Shown: piece by piece, positions 17,782-26,943 of the stretch
How positions within the stretch are numbered: the stretch's first letter is position 1
Layout of the letters: each line of letters begins with the position of its first letter
From: Paenibacillus sp. JNUCC-31
Lineage (GTDB): Bacteria; Bacillota; Bacilli; Paenibacillales; Paenibacillaceae
Direction of reading: 5' to 3'
NCBI RefSeq assembly: GCF_014844075.1
Contig: NZ_CP062165.1
Span: forward strand, 3,844,001-3,908,000
Length of the DNA: 64,000 nt
The notes under the pieces: model-generated
Seen by the model: only the letters and a program-made list of their open reading frames with translations
What the model was told of the DNA's origin: nothing
Database searches by the model: none
Made by a program: the position numbers and the translations under genes

Positions 17782-19990
17782 ACGGCCTGTATTCCGTCGC
17801 GGGAAGAGACAACGCAAAGTCCCTGTCAAACTACAAATGAATCAATATGATTGTGGTCCCAGCTGCCTGCATATGTTACTTGCGTACCATGGCTATGAAG
17901 CGGATTTTACCGATTTGAAGGAACGTTTTGCGATGCTGGGGAACGGTCGGGATGGCAGTTCCATGCTCAAAATGAAAGAAGTTGCCCAAACCTATCATTT
18001 GAAAGGGATAGCCAAAAAAGCTCCTGTAGAATCACTTAACAATGATTTCCTGCCGGTCATTTGTTTCTGGGAGGACAGACATTTTGTGGTGGTTGAGCGG
18101 GTTAAGGCGGGAGGGCATTTCATTATTGTCGATCCGGCTTTGGGGAGGCTGGTAATCAGCAGACAGGAGTTTGCGGAGAAATATTCAGGTGTTTTTCTGC
18201 TCGTAATTCCGGATGAGGATTTTGTGCCCTTGTCCGAGAAGAAGATTAGCAAAGTGGCGTATTTCAAGGATTTGATTCGCAGTAACAAAAAGTATTTTGT
18301 TTGGACCATTCTGCTCGCTCTGGGACTGCAACTGGTTTCGGTGGCCTTTCCGTTCCTGATGCAAGTTTCAATCGATGCAGCTACAAGCGGTGAAGGATAC
18401 TCGTTATTTCCTGTCCTGATCACCAGCATTGTGCTGTTAACCCTGTTCCAGATCGGCTTCAGTTATACGAAGGATATGTGTATCGTAAGGCTTCAGGAAG
18501 TACTGGATTCTCAGCTAACGACAAGTTTTGTCTCCCATATGCTCAGACTGCCTTATCAATATTTTGAGATTCGATCCCGTGGAGATCTGATGCTGCGGAT
18601 TAATAGCAACACGACCATCCGGGAAATTTTGTCCCAGAAGATGATTTCTACGCTGATCAATCTATTTTTGATAGTTGTTACCTTCACGTATATTGTGATC
18701 CAATCACGTCTGATCGCGTTCACACTGCTTGGTGTAGGATTAATGCAAATTCTTATTTTTGTATACACTCGGAGCAGATTCAAGAAGCTTACCCAAACCC
18801 AGATTGTCGCCCAGAGTCTGGCTGGATCGTTCATGACGGAAGTGTTGGAAGGCATCTCAACCATCAAATCACTCGGAATTGAGGAGCGTACCGGGGAGAA
18901 ATGGAGAGCGCTATTCAAGCATCAACTCGCAACGGTCAAGGAAAAGGCAGTTTTTCAGACAAGAGTGAATACCGTGACTAACACGATGAATTTTATGACA
19001 CCGATGCTTATTTTGATTGTAGGATTATATCAGATTATGCAGGGGAATATGACCCTCGGCATGCTCGTATCATTCCAGTCCCTGGCTGCGCTGTTTCTGG
19101 GGCCGCTGAACTCGCTTGCTTTGATGCTGAACGAGTTCGTGATGGCAGATGCGCTGCTGGATCGAATCTATGATGTCATTCAAGCCGAAGAGAGTAATAA
19201 ATTCAAGAAGAAATCAACGGCACCTCTTCAAGATGTGAAGCTGAATGGGGATATTACGATCGATCAGGTCAGCTTCAGGTATACAGACTACGGTGAAGAT
19301 GTGCTGAAAAATATCAATATTACGATTAAAGCAGGTCAAAGGATTGCCCTGGTTGGTAAATCTGGTTCAGGAAAGAGTACCTTGGCGAAATTGCTGGTAG
19401 GGCTGTATACTCCCACACAGGGAAATATCTATTTCGATGGGTTAAATATAGAAGAACTTGAGCAGCGGGATATTCGCAGTCAGATCAGTATTGTGCTTCA
19501 GGATAACTTTGTCTTTAACAACACGGTGTATGACAACATCAGGCTGCATGCAGAGGAGTCGACGACGGAGGATGTAATGATCGCAGCAAAGCTGGCCGAT
19601 ATTCACGCCGATATTGAGAAGATGCCGATGAAGTACAACACGCTAATCTCTGAGGCAGGTTCGAATCTGTCCGGAGGGCAGAAGCAGCGGGTAGCTCTCG
19701 CGCGAGCATTGGTGAGCAGACCTAAAATTCTTCTGTTGGATGAGGCAACCAGTGCGCTGGATACCGTTACAGAAGCGACCATTGCTTATAATCTGAATAT
19801 GTTGAAATGTACCCAGATTATCATTGCCCACAGGCTGAGTACCATCCGAAGCGCGGACACCATATATGTACTTGATCAGGGCGAACTCGTTGATGCTGGA
19901 ACACATGATGAATTGATTGAACGGTGTGAGCGGTACAATAGTCTTGTAGGTGAACAGTTGGCTGAAACCGGGGCCAGACAATATGGATAG
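17774..19990 (+). CDS. lanT: Lantibiotic transporter-peptidase LanT
   Basis: Exports the modified peptide and removes its leader. The 738-residue protein has an N-terminal C39 cysteine peptidase with catalytic Cys27 (NQYDCGPSCL), His103 (DRHFVVV) and Asp120 (IIVDPALG). A six-helix ABC membrane domain spans about residues 160-460. A C-terminal ATPase follows with Walker A GKSGSGKST, signature LSGGQKQR and Walker B ILLLDEATSALD. All catalytic positions are intact. Bifunctional PCAT-type LanTs cut after Gly-Gly or Gly-Ala, which fits the lanA leader. It is the last gene of lanA-lanM-lanT and is followed by a terminator. Confidence 0.96.
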   Translation: MPERPVFRRGKRQRKVPVKLQMNQYDCGPSCLHMLLAYHGYEADFTDLKERFAMLGNGRDGSSMLKMKEVAQTYHLKGIAKKAPVESLNNDFLPVICFWEDRHFVVVERVKAGGHFIIVDPALGRLVISRQEFAEKYSGVFLLVIPDEDFVPLSEKKISKVAYFKDLIRSNKKYFVWTILLALGLQLVSVAFPFLMQVSIDAATSGEGYSLFPVLITSIVLLTLFQIGFSYTKDMCIVRLQEVLDSQLTTSFVSHMLRLPYQYFEIRSRGDLMLRINSNTTIREILSQKMISTLINLFLIVVTFTYIVIQSRLIAFTLLGVGLMQILIFVYTRSRFKKLTQTQIVAQSLAGSFMTEVLEGISTIKSLGIEERTGEKWRALFKHQLATVKEKAVFQTRVNTVTNTMNFMTPMLILIVGLYQIMQGNMTLGMLVSFQSLAALFLGPLNSLALMLNEFVMADALLDRIYDVIQAEESNKFKKKSTAPLQDVKLNGDITIDQVSFRYTDYGEDVLKNINITIKAGQRIALVGKSGSGKSTLAKLLVGLYTPTQGNIYFDGLNIEELEQRDIRSQISIVLQDNFVFNNTVYDNIRLHAEESTTEDVMIAAKLADIHADIEKMPMKYNTLISEAGSNLSGGQKQRVALARALVSRPKILLLDEATSALDTVTEATIAYNLNMLKCTQIIIAHRLSTIRSADTIYVLDQGELVDAGTHDELIERCERYNSLVGEQLAETGARQYG

Positions 19991-20023
19991 GGTTTGAAAT
20001 GACCCTGTTAACGGAATAATACC

Positions 20024-20067
20024 GGCTTTCTTTTCTGCACATGACGTGTCGAAGAGAAAGCTTTTTG
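20024..20067 (+). terminator. Terminator after lanT
   Basis: GCTTTCTTTTC pairs with GAAGAGAAAGC (one G-U), followed by TTTTT. It marks the end of the lantibiotic biosynthetic operon. The next 290 nt to the lipoprotein gene are AT-rich, and no clear motif was seen there. Confidence 0.8.
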
Positions 20068-20371
20068 TTATATGTGGAAAAATTGAGAAGTTAAAGTGAT
20101 GCAAAATTCAGGAAAGTGGGTAATGTACACCGGAATGGACTAACGGAATCATTTAGGAACAAAGTTACATAAAAACGATGCCAACAGCCGATGTGTCCAT
20201 GGTAGTTTTATACTATGATGCAGATAACAGAAGAAAAAGTGGACAACTGATGAAGCCAGGTCGCATAAGCTAGATCATGATGACATCAGTGGGAGCGTTT
20301 GGCGTTTGGGGAAGTGGGACGAGAAGATCGATTAGGGTTATTAATGAATCGAAAAAGAAAAGGTGATTGAT

Positions 20372-20731
20372 ATGAGGTTGAAGCGACAATTCGCATGTAT
20401 GCTTTTTTTGACCATACTATCCACTTTCATTTTGGGAGGGTGTCAGAATATGAAGGAAAGTGAAAAACAGGCCTATTTTAAAGAAGCGGAAGCGGAGGCT
20501 GTAAAATATCTGAAGAATAAATACGAATTGGATGTAGTCATCACGAATAAAGAGTTGTTACCCGAGATGGCGCTTGACTCTATTGCCATGGAAGGACATG
20601 TGGTAGATCATGAAAAGCAGGAATTTACGATTTCGTACGATTATGAGGATAAAAAAATCAAAAACTTTGGCATGAGTCCAGCAATAAAGGAAGCTATTAT
20701 AGCAAAGGGATATGATCCGTTTAACAAATAA
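20372..20731 (+). CDS. Small lipoprotein, candidate immunity protein for the downstream lipase
   Basis: Surface-anchored lipoprotein of 119 residues with lipobox ILGGC and a mature domain of about 95 residues. The domain has an alpha helix (EAEAEAVKYLKNKYELDVVI) followed by beta-strand-rich sequence (VVDHEKQEFTISYDYEDKK), a cystatin-like outline. I do not recognise a named family with certainty; DUF1433/DUF4467-type lipoproteins are the closest I recall. It lies 40 nt ahead of the lipase gene. In the staphylococcal TslA system a lipoprotein of similar build gives immunity to a secreted lipase, so that role is proposed here by analogy. The ATG at 20372 follows AAAGGTG; a GTG at 20363 lies inside that site. 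Confidence 0.75.
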   Translation: MRLKRQFACMLFLTILSTFILGGCQNMKESEKQAYFKEAEAEAVKYLKNKYELDVVITNKELLPEMALDSIAMEGHVVDHEKQEFTISYDYEDKKIKNFGMSPAIKEAIIAKGYDPFNK

Positions 20732-20771
20732 ATCATAATTCAGGATTGATTTTCTTGGAGGTGCAGCGGTT

Positions 20772-22064
20772 GTGAGCGAATCACCAAAAATTGATGATGA
20801 AACATACAACAAGATGTCAGAATTAGCTTATGAGAACCTGAAATCAGGTGTTGAGTTCGAGGACCTTCCCGGATGGCAGGTTCTTGAGGATACTCATGGA
20901 AACAAAAAATCCGGTTTTGATGCGGTGACCTTCTATAATCCTGAGACCAAACAGGCGGTTATCGCTTATCGGGGCACAGAGGGAAGTGCATCGTTGGATC
21001 GCAGCGCCCCTGACTATTATGCGGACGCTCAAATCGGCTTGCCTGAGCTTGGCAGAAAGATCGAACAAAGTACTGACCTTACGCCAGATTGGTTGGCTAA
21101 TGGAATTCAGAAGGTAAGAGATGTGACCGGGATTACCAAAGTCGAGAATGTTGTAGGAGATCTGGATAAAAAGCTGGATAAGACATTTGGACTGGGCCCC
21201 AACCAAATGTATGAAGCGGAAGACTACGCCAAAGATATGCAAAAAAAGTACAAGGATTTGGATTTTTCGCTGACAGGACATTCGCTTGGAGGGGGGAATG
21301 CCCAATATGCAGCTGCATACACGGGACTTACCGCGGTGACGTTCAGTGCGCCATCCGTGATTTCCAGTCTCACGCCAGAAGCGAAACGAAAGGCCGAAGA
21401 GGGTGGGTTTGATAGCCAAATCATCAACTACGGACATCCCGGAGATTTTGTAACCAGCGGATTTTTTGGTGGATATGATCGACACGTCGGTTCCATGTAT
21501 TACATCAATTCCAACTACAAGGATATGAATGATGACATGAGCATGATGGATAAAATCAGTAACACCTTTGGCGGTAAAGAGTACCACAGTCTGAAACAGT
21601 ACAAGTTCGAGAATGGCTATATTTCCAACGATCTATATGATCCGGTTACAGGCGAGAAAATCAGTTATTCACCACGTGAGCCGTCCAATGTCCTGTCTGA
21701 TCTTGCAGCATTTATGCGGAACCTGGGTGGGCAAGCAGGTAACCTTGCAAGAAGCATCGCCGCAGCAGCAGGAGCGTCTGGTCTGATTCAAGTAACGCCG
21801 GAAGAACTGAAAAGTGTCGCTGCCCGGTGGAAGCAAAATGCTCAACAGTGCAATGCAGAGTTGAATACGGTAAGGAGTCGGATGGCCCAATACCTGCATT
21901 CCAGCCGTAGTCGCAGACTTGAGCCTATCGTCACTCATTTGGATGCATCTATTAACGAATTAAGCACATGGCACTTGAAACACACCAGCCAGTTCCTGGA
22001 CTTCATCGATGCAAAAGCGGATGCCTTCAGACAGGCGGATGAGAGTCCGGTCCATTTTAATTAA
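20772..22064 (+). CDS. Lipase with C-terminal WXG-like helical domain (putative type VII effector)
   Basis: 430-residue alpha/beta-hydrolase. The lipase_3-type core has AVIAYRGTEG (oxyanion strand) and the nucleophile elbow TGHSLGGGNAQ with Ser171. Asp225 (HPGDFVTSG) and His272 (EYHSLKQ) are the likely rest of the triad. No signal peptide is present. After a Gly/Ala-rich linker near residue 325, the C-terminal 95 residues are helical and begin IQVTPEELKSVAARW, like a WXG100 protein. This catalytic-first, targeting-last order matches the reverse-arrangement type VII lipase TslA. The start is a GTG with GGAGGTG 8 nt upstream. A housekeeping intracellular lipase is the alternative. Confidence 0.8.
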   Translation: MSESPKIDDETYNKMSELAYENLKSGVEFEDLPGWQVLEDTHGNKKSGFDAVTFYNPETKQAVIAYRGTEGSASLDRSAPDYYADAQIGLPELGRKIEQSTDLTPDWLANGIQKVRDVTGITKVENVVGDLDKKLDKTFGLGPNQMYEAEDYAKDMQKKYKDLDFSLTGHSLGGGNAQYAAAYTGLTAVTFSAPSVISSLTPEAKRKAEEGGFDSQIINYGHPGDFVTSGFFGGYDRHVGSMYYINSNYKDMNDDMSMMDKISNTFGGKEYHSLKQYKFENGYISNDLYDPVTGEKISYSPREPSNVLSDLAAFMRNLGGQAGNLARSIAAAAGASGLIQVTPEELKSVAARWKQNAQQCNAELNTVRSRMAQYLHSSRSRRLEPIVTHLDASINELSTWHLKHTSQFLDFIDAKADAFRQADESPVHFN

Positions 22065-22119
22065 GACTCAGGTGTGGTGGCAGATTGCCACATCACACGT
22101 ACATAAGGAGGGAACACGA

Positions 22120-22392
22120 GTGAGCGGACAATTGCTGGTGGAATTAAGCGATCTCCGGATTGCGGAAAAAGAACTGACACAGCTGCTTGCCCGTCTGCAA
22201 GCCGATGAGCAGGAAGCCAGGGTGTTATATGGCCGGCTTAATGATTGGAAAGGACAATCCGCTGATTATACAAGAGAGCAGATCGAATCGTTCTTCGCGG
22301 GTCTGTCGGGAAGGATTCAGTCGATTGAACAGCAGAAGAAGAGTTTACTGCAATATATTGAAGTAATGATCCAGACGGATGAGGGACGATAA
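22120..22392 (+). CDS. Small WXG-motif helical protein, likely secretion partner of the lipase
   Basis: 90-residue, entirely helical, charged protein. It has a central turn NDWKGQSADY that carries a W-x-G motif at residues 43-45, between two long helices (helix-WXG-helix). This is the layout of WXG100/ESAT-6-type proteins and of small partner proteins of LXG effectors. The GTG start at 22120 follows AAGGAGG; the open frame extends further upstream into the lipase gene, but nothing there looks like a start. It lies 55 nt after the lipase and should be in the same operon. A role as targeting partner is inferred from size, motif and position. Confidence 0.75.
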   Translation: MSGQLLVELSDLRIAEKELTQLLARLQADEQEARVLYGRLNDWKGQSADYTREQIESFFAGLSGRIQSIEQQKKSLLQYIEVMIQTDEGR

Positions 22393-22476
22393 GGAAAGAG
22401 CCGTAAGGACGCTGCTCTTAACCAGTGAGCGTAAGCATGTGTTTGAAATCAAAATTAGCGTATGCATATAGATAAC

Positions 22477-22533
22477 AAAAAGGAGCCACGGCACATCGGG
22501 ATAGACCCCGTTTGCCAAAGGCTCCTTTCTTTA
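22477..22533. terminator. Bidirectional terminator between the lipase module and ycnI
   Basis: AAAGGAGCC (22479-22487) pairs with GGCTCCTTT (22520-22528). An A-run on one side and a T-rich tail on the other serve the two convergent units. Confidence 0.8.
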
Positions 22534-22563
22534 TCTATCTACTATTAAACTACAGGGTATCTC

Positions 22564-23334
22564 TTAACGTCTTTTGCGACGTGTTGCCAGAGCAATACCC
22601 AGGAAGGACATGATCAATGCCAGAATGGACACGATCAGTGTTGCCTGTTGCAGCTTCAATGTGCCTGGGTCGGAATTCGTATTGTTTGGCTCACCTGTAA
22701 CCGTATCGTTCAAGGCGTCTCCCAGAGTGGCATCATCGTTGGTCTTGGTATCGTCACCTGCTGCTGTTTTATCATCATGACCCGCATTGCCAGCTGTGCC
22801 AGCACTATCGTGACCTCCGCCTGCCGTGGCATTACCTGTAGCAGCAGGATCTTGGCTAATTGCCGTAATACTGTGCGGGTTGCTGTCGCTTGGTCCGCCT
22901 GTCCATTCCACGATGCTGCCATCGCTATAATACTGGAACGCATCCCAGGCTACTTCCGTTTCGGCATCCGGATTCTGTGCCACGAAGTTGAACTGCTGGA
23001 ATTGACCAGCCAAAATCCCTTCGTTATCCCCGTCCACTTCCCACGTAATGGATGTTACTTCATTGGAATCATTTTTCTCCGTAGAGATTTTCCAGCCAGC
23101 CAGCGGTTGGTATTGCTTGAATGCAACGCCTTTTGGTACTTTCAGTGTAACTTTGGTGGTAGGCAGCTCTTTTTCGGATGGAATTTTGATGCTATACGTC
23201 TGCCATGCTCCCGTTTGTGCCACAGTTGGGTTGACGGTGACGTGCGCACTGGCGAATCCGGCGAACAGCATTAGTGCAGCAGCGCCTGCAGTGAGGCTTG
23301 ATGTCAGTTTGGAAGTCCATGATGTTTTCTTCAA
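22564..23334 (-). CDS. ycnI: YcnI-family copper-binding exported protein
   Basis: Membrane-anchored copper chaperone. The 256-residue protein has a signal peptide ending FAGFASA, so the mature protein starts with HVTVNP. The N-terminal His that coordinates copper in the YcnI (DUF1775) family is therefore present. The domain continues with WQTYSIKIPSEKELPTTKV and ends near WDAFQYYSDGSIVEWTG. A Gly/Asp/Thr-rich linker leads to a C-terminal membrane anchor (ATLIVSILALIMSFLGIALA) and a basic tail. It lies directly downstream of copCD on the minus strand, 245 nt apart with a repeat element between. Together they resemble the Bacillus ycnJI copper uptake genes; a ycnK repressor gene is not seen. 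Confidence 0.9.
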   Translation of the reverse strand: MKKTSWTSKLTSSLTAGAAALMLFAGFASAHVTVNPTVAQTGAWQTYSIKIPSEKELPTTKVTLKVPKGVAFKQYQPLAGWKISTEKNDSNEVTSITWEVDGDNEGILAGQFQQFNFVAQNPDAETEVAWDAFQYYSDGSIVEWTGGPSDSNPHSITAISQDPAATGNATAGGGHDSAGTAGNAGHDDKTAAGDDTKTNDDATLGDALNDTVTGEPNNTNSDPGTLKLQQATLIVSILALIMSFLGIALATRRKRR

Positions 23335-23417
23335 AATAATGTACCCCTCTCAATTCTTCTAATATATAAGTTCAACTAAAGAATATTTACACTAGCCACT
23401 ACAATGACAGAACAACC

Positions 23418-23550
23418 TTCCGATCGCTGTTATCCCCAGATTTTTTTGATCCTCTTCTTCAAAGGGGAAAATCCGGTGATAAAGGCGAACGCTTCGCTTC
23501 TTCAGGTTTTTTCTGTCCTCTCCGTTATTGTGTAAATGTTTAGTTGAACA
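23418..23550 (+). repeat. Dispersed hairpin repeat, copy 1 (between ycnI and copCD)
   Basis: About 133 nt starting CCGATCGCTGTTATCCCC and ending GTGTAAATGTTTAGTTGAAC. An internal near-palindrome of GTTATCCCC with GGTGATAAAGGCGA can fold into a long hairpin. The 3' part (GCTTCGCTTCTTCAGGTT, then TTTCTGTCCTCT) matches the copy at 60331 closely, and the 5' part matches the copy at 53653. Confidence 0.8.
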
Positions 23551-23579
23551 TATAAGGCCAATCATTAATCGGTTAAAAC

Positions 23580-25274
23580 CTACGGATTAGCGGTGTCGAT
23601 CTCAAATTCGGTATCCAGCGAATCCAGGGATCGGGTTAGCAGATGCACCTTGATGTTCCAGCGTCCTGGCATGGAGATGTATTCTTCTGCCTCGTATACG
23701 CCAGTATCATTTTTTGGAATCGTAATCTCGTAAATGCCCATATCCATATCCAGATGAGTCAGTGAAAGTGTGATCTGTTCCAGGTCGTTAACTGTAGTGC
23801 CATCCGGTTTCTTCACGTCAACCTTGAACTGGTTCTCTCCGGTAACGTTTGGACTTACCTGGAGTGTAATGGTTGTGCCATCATCCGTGGTCTGCGTTTC
23901 GTTATAAGGTCCTGCCACTGCAGGTTGTCCGGGAGACAGGTGTGTCAACACAGCAGCCAGCGCAAGAACAACAGCACCCGCAATCAGTTCAGTCTTGAGA
24001 CTGCCTGCGAGTCGGTTGCCACTGCCTGTCCGTGCAATTCTGGCATGGCGCGAGGCCAGTACAAGCATGACAACAAGCAAGATAACTTTGGCAATAAGCA
24101 CGAGACCATATGCTGTTGTGAACAGTGACGTAATTACAGGGGCTGGCAAAATGATCAAGCTGCTGTATATCCCCGTAGCGACGAGAGCAGCAACAGCACC
24201 AATGCCCCAGGCTGTAAAGCGCCGTATGGCCGTCCAATAGACTTCTCCTCGCACAGTAGAGGGCAGTTTATCCGCGAGCGGAGGCAGACACACGGCCATG
24301 GCAGTAAGTGCTCCAATCCAGAATGCGGCTCCGATCAGATGCACAAAGTCCATGGCGATCGCGAGCGCGCGCTGTTCTGCCGCAGCCGGATGTCCTGTCA
24401 TGGCGTGGGTGAACAACCACCCGAGAACGAGTACCAATGAACCATACGATGACCAGATACGGATACGCAGCGAGCGGTCACGGTCGTATCCCGAGAGAAT
24501 GGTAACCGCCAGCAGCATGACGACGAGCATCTGCACCATCCAGATCTGGCCAAATGACGTCAGTTTGAGTGCACTGCCCATCAGTGCCCAGCTGAATTCC
24601 CCGATAGATACACCTGATTCATATAACGTGTTCAGAGGCAGGCTGATCAGAGCGGCAACTGAAGCGGCGCCATAACTGATCCATAACAACCTGTAGCTTC
24701 TAGGTACCTCCAGAGGTTCTCTCGCCATGGAAGCAGGTGCAATCCGGAACAGCAGGAAGGCAAGTGTGCCCAAAATCACAGACAACCCAAGATACTGAAT
24801 CCAATCTGTCAGTGACAAAATCCATTTTAACGGTCCGCCAACCTGACCAGAACCTGAAGTTAAATCCGCGAGGCCGGCAGGAGAGCCGGAAGGTTCGCCA
24901 ATATGAAACACATAAGCGCCTTGAATGGGGTGACCATCGGCGGATACGGCCTTCCAATTCACGGCATAGGTTCCGTTTCCAAGTCCGGTACGAAGACCGG
25001 TCTCCAGAATATGTGGACGATCCGCATCCACCTGAACATTGCCGTCGTCGGCCTGTGTTCCATCCGGTCCGGTGATTTTAATATCAAAAAAGGCCGTTTG
25101 CAAAGATTCGTTGAACTCCAGGGTAAGGCGTGCAGGTGCAGTCGCAACCAGTTCATCTTCACCTGGCGAGGCCTGCACGATATAAGCATGGGCGGATGCC
25201 CATTGTGGCATAACAAGGCAACACAATAACATCAGGGCGCCCATCAGTGCCCAGTGTCGTTTGCCCCATTTCAT
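23580..25274 (-). CDS. ycnJ: CopC/CopD fusion copper transport protein (YcnJ-like)
   Basis: Copper uptake protein combining three parts. A signal peptide (MKWGKRHWALMGALMLL ... ASA) precedes an extracytoplasmic CopC domain beginning HAYIVQASPGEDE, where the N-terminal His is a copper ligand. A CopD membrane domain of eight helices includes HAMTGHPAA and MDFVHLIGAAFWIG. A C-terminal YtkA-like beta domain carries ITLSLTHLDMDMGIYEI, and Met/His residues suited to copper. I start at 25274 because the signal peptide begins there; the frame also opens at 25331 without a good ribosome binding site. It is upstream of ycnI. In Bacillus the homologue imports copper under limitation. Confidence 0.9.
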   Translation of the reverse strand: MKWGKRHWALMGALMLLCCLVMPQWASAHAYIVQASPGEDELVATAPARLTLEFNESLQTAFFDIKITGPDGTQADDGNVQVDADRPHILETGLRTGLGNGTYAVNWKAVSADGHPIQGAYVFHIGEPSGSPAGLADLTSGSGQVGGPLKWILSLTDWIQYLGLSVILGTLAFLLFRIAPASMAREPLEVPRSYRLLWISYGAASVAALISLPLNTLYESGVSIGEFSWALMGSALKLTSFGQIWMVQMLVVMLLAVTILSGYDRDRSLRIRIWSSYGSLVLVLGWLFTHAMTGHPAAAEQRALAIAMDFVHLIGAAFWIGALTAMAVCLPPLADKLPSTVRGEVYWTAIRRFTAWGIGAVAALVATGIYSSLIILPAPVITSLFTTAYGLVLIAKVILLVVMLVLASRHARIARTGSGNRLAGSLKTELIAGAVVLALAAVLTHLSPGQPAVAGPYNETQTTDDGTTITLQVSPNVTGENQFKVDVKKPDGTTVNDLEQITLSLTHLDMDMGIYEITIPKNDTGVYEAEEYISMPGRWNIKVHLLTRSLDSLDTEFEIDTANP

Positions 25275-25454
25275 GGTGAACCTACTCAAAATCAAAAAAT
25301 CATCACCCTTAGGTCTAGAATTGTAAGTCATTCTTTGTTATCCAAGCACAATCTATACCATTATAACTTTGTCCAAAATAACACCGTATGACAACATTTG
25401 GCTATAAAAAAACGAAATGATCCATCGAATTGTGACAAAAGCATGAATGCTCCG

Positions 25455-26111
25455 CTATTTGCGAAGCTTACGGCCTGCCAGTCCGCTTTCCAGGGCATAG
25501 CGGGTCAATTGCACGCGATTTTCGAGCTGGAGTTTTTGCAAAATATTTTTCAGGTGATTCTTCACCGTTTGGTCCGAAATGCCAAGCTGTTCGGCAATCT
25601 CACGATTCGTATATCCGGCAGAAACCCATTGCAGAATCTCAAGCTCACGCGTAGTTAGTGGATTATCCGGTACATCCTCACTGCGCGGTGCTGGGAACTC
25701 CTGTAGAATACGGTAGGCAAGTTCTTTGCTCAAGGGTGCATCATCGCTGACGATAGCGCGAAGGTATTCAAGCCATGTGGATGGTGCCAGGTTTTTGAGC
25801 AGATATCCTTGAGCCCCTTGCTTTAGTGCTTCGAACAGGAATGTTACATCATCCGATACCGTTACCATGACGATGATGACATAAGGAAAGCGCAGTTTGA
25901 TCTGACGGGTGGCTTCGAGCCCATCCATATCCGGCATCTGCACGTCCATCAGAATAAGATCGGGCATCCATTGCCCGGTAAGCTCCAAGGCCTCCAGTCC
26001 ACTCGAAGCGGTACCAATGACTTCAAACAGGCTGTCCTCGGATAAAATACTGCAGATCGCTTCACGCGCATGCGCGTGATCGTCGACAACCAATACTCGT
26101 ACAAGTTTCAT
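25455..26111 (-). CDS. NarL/LuxR-family response regulator
   Basis: 218-residue two-component regulator. The receiver has VVDDHAHARE, phosphoacceptor Asp56 (LILMDVQMPDMDG) and Lys in GYLLKNLAP. The C-terminal LuxR-type helix-turn-helix begins LTTRELEILQWVSAGYTNRE and continues IAEQLGISDQTVKNHLKNIL. I start at 26111, where AAAGGGG has proper spacing. This leaves it one base after the kinase stop (TAATATG arrangement); a TTG at 26132 would overlap the kinase. It should act with that kinase. The adjacent copper genes are on the same strand 120 nt downstream, so a link to copper or redox control is possible but unproven. Confidence 0.88.
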   Translation of the reverse strand: MKLVRVLVVDDHAHAREAICSILSEDSLFEVIGTASSGLEALELTGQWMPDLILMDVQMPDMDGLEATRQIKLRFPYVIIVMVTVSDDVTFLFEALKQGAQGYLLKNLAPSTWLEYLRAIVSDDAPLSKELAYRILQEFPAPRSEDVPDNPLTTRELEILQWVSAGYTNREIAEQLGISDQTVKNHLKNILQKLQLENRVQLTRYALESGLAGRKLRK

Positions 26112-26112
26112 A

Positions 26113-26943
26113 TTAAGCATGCCCCTTTCCAATGGTCATTTGTGTGTAACCAGGCCTTGAATCGAGGGCGAATGACCAACCCATCTGAACAGCACGTTCC
26201 TTTGTTATTCGCAGGCCGTACCGATCCTTGAGGTGCAGTGGATCTCCGCTCACACCAACACCGTTATCCCGGATTCGTACCGACCAGGCAAAAGGAGTAC
26301 CGTCTGCAATCACCTGAATATCCGTAGCCCGGGCATGTTTGCGCACATTGAGCAGTGCTTCCCGAACACAAGCGAGCAGTTCCACCTGTTCCTTAGCTGA
26401 GAAGAAGGTGCTGTCCAGATTCCATGCGAGGCGCGCCGAAGGAACCGTCTCCTCTATAAGCAGTTCCACCTGTGACAGCAAGGATGCTTCTTCCGATACT
26501 GTGGCTTGTCCAGGGACGTAGCGGAGATGGGCGATGGCCTGCCGTACATAGGCGTTAACCTCGTGTACAGTTTTGCGTATTTCTTGGATTTCATTCTCAT
26601 GACCGCTGCCGGCCAAACTGCGCTCAGCCTTATCTGTTTTTACCGACAGAAGAAAAAGAGACTGCGAGATGCCGTCGTGAAGCTCACGGGCCAGTTGGTC
26701 CCGCGCTTCGAGCGCCGCTTTGGATGCGCGCTCCTGTTCCAGAGCAGCCCGGGCACTTTCCAGCATATTGAATAGACGGCTCAGCAAGGTGACGCTTATG
26801 AGATAAAGGATAATGGGAGTAAGCCAGTTTCCCACATCCATGGAAAGGTAGGGCATCAGAAATTGGTGACGGATGTATTCCCAGAGACCAACCGTGAACG
26901 TGGGGACTAGCAGAATCATCCATTTAATCTGTTTGTATGACAT
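26113..26943 (-). CDS. NarL-partner sensor histidine kinase (HisKA_3)
   Basis: 276-residue sensor kinase. Two short membrane helices at the N-terminus (residues about 5-22 and 40-58) leave almost no extracellular loop, as in cell-envelope stress sensors. A coiled-coil linker (LEQERASKAALEARDQLA) leads to the dimerisation/phosphoacceptor helix with His89 in RELHDGISQSLFLLSVK. The ATPase domain has VREALLNVRKHA (N-box) and IRDNGVGV (G-box). It lies directly upstream of its regulator gene. The signal cannot be read from the sequence; the lack of an input domain points to sensing in or near the membrane. Confidence 0.87.
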   Translation of the reverse strand: MSYKQIKWMILLVPTFTVGLWEYIRHQFLMPYLSMDVGNWLTPIILYLISVTLLSRLFNMLESARAALEQERASKAALEARDQLARELHDGISQSLFLLSVKTDKAERSLAGSGHENEIQEIRKTVHEVNAYVRQAIAHLRYVPGQATVSEEASLLSQVELLIEETVPSARLAWNLDSTFFSAKEQVELLACVREALLNVRKHARATDIQVIADGTPFAWSVRIRDNGVGVSGDPLHLKDRYGLRITKERAVQMGWSFALDSRPGYTQMTIGKGHA

